Assembly: GCA_965220285.1 (NCBI GenBank)
Contig: OZ244818.1
Span: forward strand, 186,001-250,000
Reading direction: 5' to 3'
Origin: Bin5 sp009843665
Lineage (GTDB): Bacteria > Chloroflexota > Anaerolineae > Caldilineales > Caldilineaceae
Length of the DNA: 64,000 bases
Position numbers and translations under genes: made by a program
In this document: in pieces, positions 60,816 through 64,000 of the stretch
Numbering within the stretch: position 1 is the first letter of the stretch
How the letters are laid out: the number at the start of each line of letters is the position of its first letter
Notes under the pieces: generated by a model
Told to the model about the DNA's origin: nothing
Database searches by the model: none
The model's input: only the letters and a program-made list of their open reading frames with translations

Positions 60816-61847
60816 TCAATTGGCGCTGATCTCCTGCTTCTCCTCTTCCTGCGGGGTATCCTGGATTTTCAGGTGGGCGTCCTCTGGACGCTCTTCGCGC
60901 ATGACTTTCACGAATTCAATGTGCGCGGGCTGCCGCACAAAGCCGAGGCGGTTGTTGATTCCCAGCATGGCCTGATTGTTGGTCTCGTTCCAGGTCCGGA
61001 TTTCGTTGAATCCATTTTGCAACGCAAATTCAACGGAACGAACTTTCAGAGCCATGGCAATACCGCGCTTGCGATGGGAGCGTGCTACGCCGGTTAGTCC
61101 AACATAGAGCAGTTTGGCATTGGCCTGACTGGTCCACAGATTGGTCATACCCACATATTCGCCATTGTCGACGGCGACAAACCAGGCATCGGTCAGAAGA
61201 TTTGTCCTTTCCCAAACCTTCTGAAACTCCTCAAAGGGCACTTTAGAAGGAGGTTCGGGGCTGGGAACGTCGCGGTCGATTAGCCATTCCAGTTCGTAGA
61301 GCTTACGATCGCGGTTAGGGTCGGACTCCAGTTCAGCGACAGTCCTTATCTCGATCCCCTGCTCATCGACTTGGTGGTGGTAGCGACTCCACTTGTTGAG
61401 GTCGAGGCTCGCCGGATCCAAACGGGACTCCCAGTCGCGCATACGTTCTTCGAATCCCAGTTTAGTGGCGAAGCGAATGCCGTCTTCATAGTCTTCGCGA
61501 GTGTGGGCGAGAAGGCGAAGAGGGTCAAACTGCTGGATCTCACTACACAGGTGCTCCCATAGGGCAGAGCCGACTCCGCGCCTGCGAAACTCAGGGAGCA
61601 CTTCTACGCCAACAAAGAGCTTGCCGGGGTGGTTTATCCACAATGACTGGCTGTAGGTGGCAAAGCCGACCGGTTTTCCGTCGATTTCGGCGAAAAACCG
61701 ACCTCTCTTCAGCAGTTTCGAGCGCTTCTCATCCGATTCTTTCCACTCGTCCACTGTATCGGGATACTCCGGCCAGACGGCGTTTATTATATTGACTGCC
61801 AGCCGGTAGTCCTGGTCGTTGGTCTCAAAAGGGCGAATTGTGATCAA
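60816..61847 (-). CDS. Two-domain GNAT acetyltransferase
   Basis: A 343-aa protein with tandem GNAT domains. The first (about 1-145) has acetyl-CoA motif A VEVLPEFRRRGVGSAL and GIRFATKLGFEE. The second (about 165-320) has VGLTGVARSHRKRGIAMAL, then NNRLGFVRQP. This resembles mycothiol-synthase-like double GNATs, but the acceptor is unknown. The start is TTG at 61847, with GGAG 8 bp upstream; the ATG nearby is out of frame. A promoter, a 23-codon ORF and a terminator lie upstream, suggesting attenuation of this gene. The C-terminus is Glu/Gln-rich. Confidence 0.87.
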   Translation of the reverse strand: MITIRPFETNDQDYRLAVNIINAVWPEYPDTVDEWKESDEKRSKLLKRGRFFAEIDGKPVGFATYSQSLWINHPGKLFVGVEVLPEFRRRGVGSALWEHLCSEIQQFDPLRLLAHTREDYEDGIRFATKLGFEERMRDWESRLDPASLDLNKWSRYHHQVDEQGIEIRTVAELESDPNRDRKLYELEWLIDRDVPSPEPPSKVPFEEFQKVWERTNLLTDAWFVAVDNGEYVGMTNLWTSQANAKLLYVGLTGVARSHRKRGIAMALKVRSVEFALQNGFNEIRTWNETNNQAMLGINNRLGFVRQPAHIEFVKVMREERPEDAHLKIQDTPQEEEKQEISAN

Positions 61848-61960
61848 GGTTCATACTCCATTTCGAAAGTTCATCGGGATTCCGGGGACTCAATACGACG
61901 AAATCATTGATTTTGCGGCTCCTTTCTTGGGTCGGGTCTTCGGCTTCATCGGACAACAAA

Positions 61961-61998
61961 AAAACCGTGGAGCGGTCGAAACACGCGTCCACGGTTTT
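61961..61998 (-). terminator. Rho-independent terminator / candidate attenuator
   Basis: On the minus strand AAAACCGTGGA pairs with TCCACGGTTTT (11 bp) and is followed by more T residues (TTTTTTTG), a textbook intrinsic terminator. It lies 20 bp after the 23-codon ORF and about 113 bp before the acetyltransferase start, and could also end transcripts from proS. Confidence 0.8.
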
Positions 61999-62018
61999 GG
62001 AAGCAGTTCAGCGTTGAC

Positions 62019-62090
62019 TCAGCGGTCAGGCGCGGATCTCCTCACGAAAGACGCGAAACAACCAGAGGTGACGGGCAACTCAAATCGCAT
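62019..62090 (-). CDS. Candidate 23-residue leader peptide
   Basis: Reads MRFELPVTSGCFASFVRRSA then PDR and TGA. The ATG is preceded by AAGGAG with ideal 8-bp spacing, and there is a promoter upstream and an intrinsic terminator 20 bp downstream. This arrangement is typical of leader peptides that control attenuation by ribosome stalling, here for the double-GNAT acetyltransferase gene. It is too short for similarity to be judged, and it could instead belong to an independent small transcript. Confidence 0.55.
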   Translation of the reverse strand: MRFELPVTSGCFASFVRRSAPDR

Positions 62091-62134
62091 GGTGTTCGCT
62101 CCTTTCTGTGTGGGACTGCGTCGGATGCCGTTTT

Positions 62135-62148
62135 CGTGTCAAGACACG
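62135..62148 (-). promoter_or_regulatory. Perfect palindrome at the predicted transcription start
   Basis: CGTGTC-TT-GACACG is an exact 6+6 inverted repeat whose upstream edge falls at the expected +1 of the promoter 62155-62183. It may be a repressor operator or a 5' stem that protects the leader mRNA. Confidence 0.4.
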
Positions 62149-62154
62149 CGGCAC

Positions 62155-62183
62155 AGGGTAACAGATATCTCAAGCAAAGTCAA
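62155..62183 (-). promoter_or_regulatory. Sigma-70-type promoter upstream of the leader ORF
   Basis: On the minus strand TTGACT (-35), a 17-bp spacer, then TACCCT (-10). The -35 matches five of six bases and the -10 matches the key TA and final T. It lies downstream of the proS stop codon, so it starts a new transcript toward the leader ORF and acetyltransferase gene. Confidence 0.6.
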
Positions 62184-62225
62184 TTTTTCCGGGGGCTGAC
62201 AACGCTGCGAGACAGGTTAGCTCTA

Positions 62226-64000
62226 CTACAAGGGCTCCGTCATGACTCTTGCAAGAACCGCGGCCGTTTCGGCGTCCACAACTGACTGAATCTGATTGAC
62301 GATATCGTCGAGGGACAGCTCGCGGATTTCTTCGCTGCTGCGCAATTTGAGTTCGGCGACACCATTTTTGACGCCCCTTGCGCCTATTGTCAAACGGATT
62401 GGGATTCCCAACAGATCAGCGTCGTTGAACTTCACGCCGGCGCGCTCGTCGCGGTCGTCGTACAGGACTTCCACTCCGGCTTGCTGCAGGTTACCGTAAA
62501 CGCGCTCGGCGGCTTCAGTCACTTCGGGCGTGCGCCGCGTTGCCAGGCTGACGAGATAGAGTTGATGGGGGGCGATTGTAATCGGCCAGACGATGCCGTT
62601 TTCGTCGGAGTTGGTTTCGATTGCACTTGCGATCAGGCGGCCTGAGCCGATGCCGTAGCAGCCCATCACCATAGGCGCGCTGCCACCATCCTCGTCGAGG
62701 AATGTGGCGTCCATTGCCTGGCTGTACTTGGTGCCCAGCTTGAAGATGTTGCCCACTTCCACCCCGCGCACGGCGCGCAAGGGGGCCCGGCAGATTGGAC
62801 AGGGGTGGCCATCGGCGGCGGCCACCACGTCTACGACCAGGTCGGGCTCATAGTCCCTATCACAGTTGACATTCCTGAGATGCCAGCCGTCGCGATTCGC
62901 GCCGGCTACCAGGTTAGGGCTGCCGGGAATCAGATCGTCAACGACCAATAGGACGGCGTCTCTGCTGATGCCGACAGGAGAGCCGTAGCCGGGCTCAGCA
63001 CCGACGGCCCGGATCTCTTCGGTCTGGGCTGGGCGCAATTGGCGGGCCTTCAGCGCGTTCGTCAGCTTCGTTTCATTCAGCTCCATATCGCCGCGGACGA
63101 CGACGAAGACGAACTGCTCCTTTTCTGCGCCGTCCTCCTCCATCGTTGCCACCAAGAACAGTGCCTTGGCGGTGCGGCTCTCGGGGATCTTGAGGAAGTC
63201 GGCGAGAGCGGCGATGGTATCGACATCAGGGGTAGCGACCTCTTCCAGGGGAAGGGGCGCTTCCCCGGCCTGGTTATCTTCGGCCGCCTTCACGAAGGTG
63301 GCGACCTGCCGATTTGCCTTGTACCCACATTCGTCACAGAGGAGCAAAGTGTCTTCTCCTACGTCGGTCAGGGCCATGAATTCGTGGGCCATGGTCCCGC
63401 CCATCATGCCTGTATCGCTTTCGACTGCGATTACGTCGAGCCCGGCGCGCCCGAAGATGTTGAAGTAGGCCTGGTAGACACGAGGATAGTATTCGTCGAG
63501 GCTGGCGATGTCGGGGTGGAAGGAGTAACCGTCCTTCATTGTGAATTCACGCACGCGGATGAGACCGCCGCGGGGCCGGGGCTCGTCGCGGAACTTCGTT
63601 TGAATCTGGTAGAGCATGACCGGCAACTGCCGGTAGCTGTTGATCACGCCGCCGGCCAGTTCGGTAATCACCTCTTCGTGGGTCATGGCCAGGACCAGTT
63701 CCCGGCCGGCGCGATCGGTAAGGCGGGCGAGATCGTCGCCGATTTCGTACCAGCGCCCAGTCCGTTTCCAGAGTGAAGCGGGCTGCACGACAGGCATGAC
63801 GATCTCCTGTCCGTCAATGGCGTTCATTTCTTCGCGCATGATCTGTTCGATTTTTTTCTTGACGCGCAGCCCCAGGGGCAAGTATTCGAAGATCCCTGCT
63901 CCTACCTGCCGGACCAGCCCGGCACGCAGCATCAGTTGATGGCTGAGGACATCGGCGTCCGCGGGTGCTTCGCGCAGAGTCTGGAAGAAGAGTTTCGACA
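62226..64000 (-). CDS. proS: Prolyl-tRNA synthetase (5' end cut by window)
   Basis: Reading the complement from the window edge gives SKLFFQTLREAPADADVLSHQ, joining the long frame that starts inside at 63932; only the first few residues are missing. It is a bacterial-type class II ProRS: motif 2 region (TKFRDEPRPRGGLIRVREF), an editing INS domain (about 230-390, SRTAKALFLVATMEEDG and FVVVRGDMELNETKL), motif 3 CYGIGSGRLIASAIE and a C-terminal anticodon-binding domain (VEVLYDDRDERAGVKFNDADL). It charges tRNA-Pro and clears mischarged Ala-tRNA-Pro. About 592 residues are visible. Confidence 0.96.
   Translation of the reverse strand, partial: SKLFFQTLREAPADADVLSHQLMLRAGLVRQVGAGIFEYLPLGLRVKKKIEQIMREEMNAIDGQEIVMPVVQPASLWKRTGRWYEIGDDLARLTDRAGRELVLAMTHEEVITELAGGVINSYRQLPVMLYQIQTKFRDEPRPRGGLIRVREFTMKDGYSFHPDIASLDEYYPRVYQAYFNIFGRAGLDVIAVESDTGMMGGTMAHEFMALTDVGEDTLLLCDECGYKANRQVATFVKAAEDNQAGEAPLPLEEVATPDVDTIAALADFLKIPESRTAKALFLVATMEEDGAEKEQFVFVVVRGDMELNETKLTNALKARQLRPAQTEEIRAVGAEPGYGSPVGISRDAVLLVVDDLIPGSPNLVAGANRDGWHLRNVNCDRDYEPDLVVDVVAAADGHPCPICRAPLRAVRGVEVGNIFKLGTKYSQAMDATFLDEDGGSAPMVMGCYGIGSGRLIASAIETNSDENGIVWPITIAPHQLYLVSLATRRTPEVTEAAERVYGNLQQAGVEVLYDDRDERAGVKFNDADLLGIPIRLTIGARGVKNGVAELKLRSSEEIRELSLDDIVNQIQSVVDAETAAVLARVMTEPL

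Overview
The window is GC-rich, densely packed bacterial chromosome. No rRNA, phage, IS or CRISPR locus was seen, and there is one tRNA. The gene content resembles sponge- or marine-associated Chloroflexota of the Caldilineales/Anaerolineae kind: Tat-type sugar-binding lipoproteins with LplB/YtcP-like permeases, many Gfo/Idh/MocA oxidoreductases, a phytanoyl-CoA dioxygenase, a sulfatase, ThuA, and a secreted glycosidase ending in a Y-x-V-F-L-P-x-V-L-type tail. This placement is inference from gene types and style, not from a marker-gene tree.

Region 1 (1-9.5 kb, minus strand) is a catabolic/uptake cluster. In transcription order it reads phytanoyl-CoA dioxygenase, sulfatase, two paralogous solute-binding lipoproteins, two permeases, and a DapA/NanA-family aldolase, followed by pyrF, which is cut by the window edge. 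Strong stem-loops follow each binding-protein gene. No transport ATPase is present.

Region 2 (9.9-23.5 kb, minus strand) is mostly housekeeping: a small membrane protein, an RmlD-like SDR with an M55 D-aminopeptidase, a CarD-like regulator, AlkA, then a run maf > rsgA > uvrD/pcrA > an AI-2E transporter fused to phosphomannose isomerase > nitroreductase > hydantoinase.

Region 3 (24-37.9 kb, mixed strands) holds Gfo/Idh/MocA with ThuA, a DUF433/DUF5615 toxin-antitoxin pair beside tRNA-Arg(TCT), an MBL hydrolase with a TPR membrane protein, and a 759-aa tandem 6-phosphofructokinase laid out like the eukaryotic enzyme. It also holds a methyltransferase, an LMW-PTP-like protein, a quinone oxidoreductase, a gene broken by an in-frame amber codon, an enolase-superfamily dehydratase, and a PP2C/P-loop pair.

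Region 4 (38-51.3 kb, plus strand) is a myo-inositol catabolic cluster: dinB, iolB, iolC, iolE, SDR, iolG-like, iolD, Uma2 protein, iolA, then three more Gfo/Idh/MocA genes. Together these can take inositol to 2-deoxy-5-keto-gluconate 6-phosphate and then oxidise malonate semialdehyde to acetyl-CoA. The aldolase step (IolJ), an IolR-type regulator and an inositol importer are not in the window.

Region 5 (51.3-64 kb) has a 1020-aa secreted clan GH-A glycosidase, an MFS transporter overlapping a DUF6504 gene, an HpcH/HpaI aldolase, a DAO-type oxidase and purine nucleoside phosphorylase. Then comes a two-domain GNAT acetyltransferase preceded by a promoter, a 23-codon ORF and a terminator hairpin (a candidate attenuator), and finally proS, cut by the window edge. 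Three same-orientation copies of a repeat with two hairpins (10.2, 29.6 and 51.7 kb) lie in intergenic gaps.
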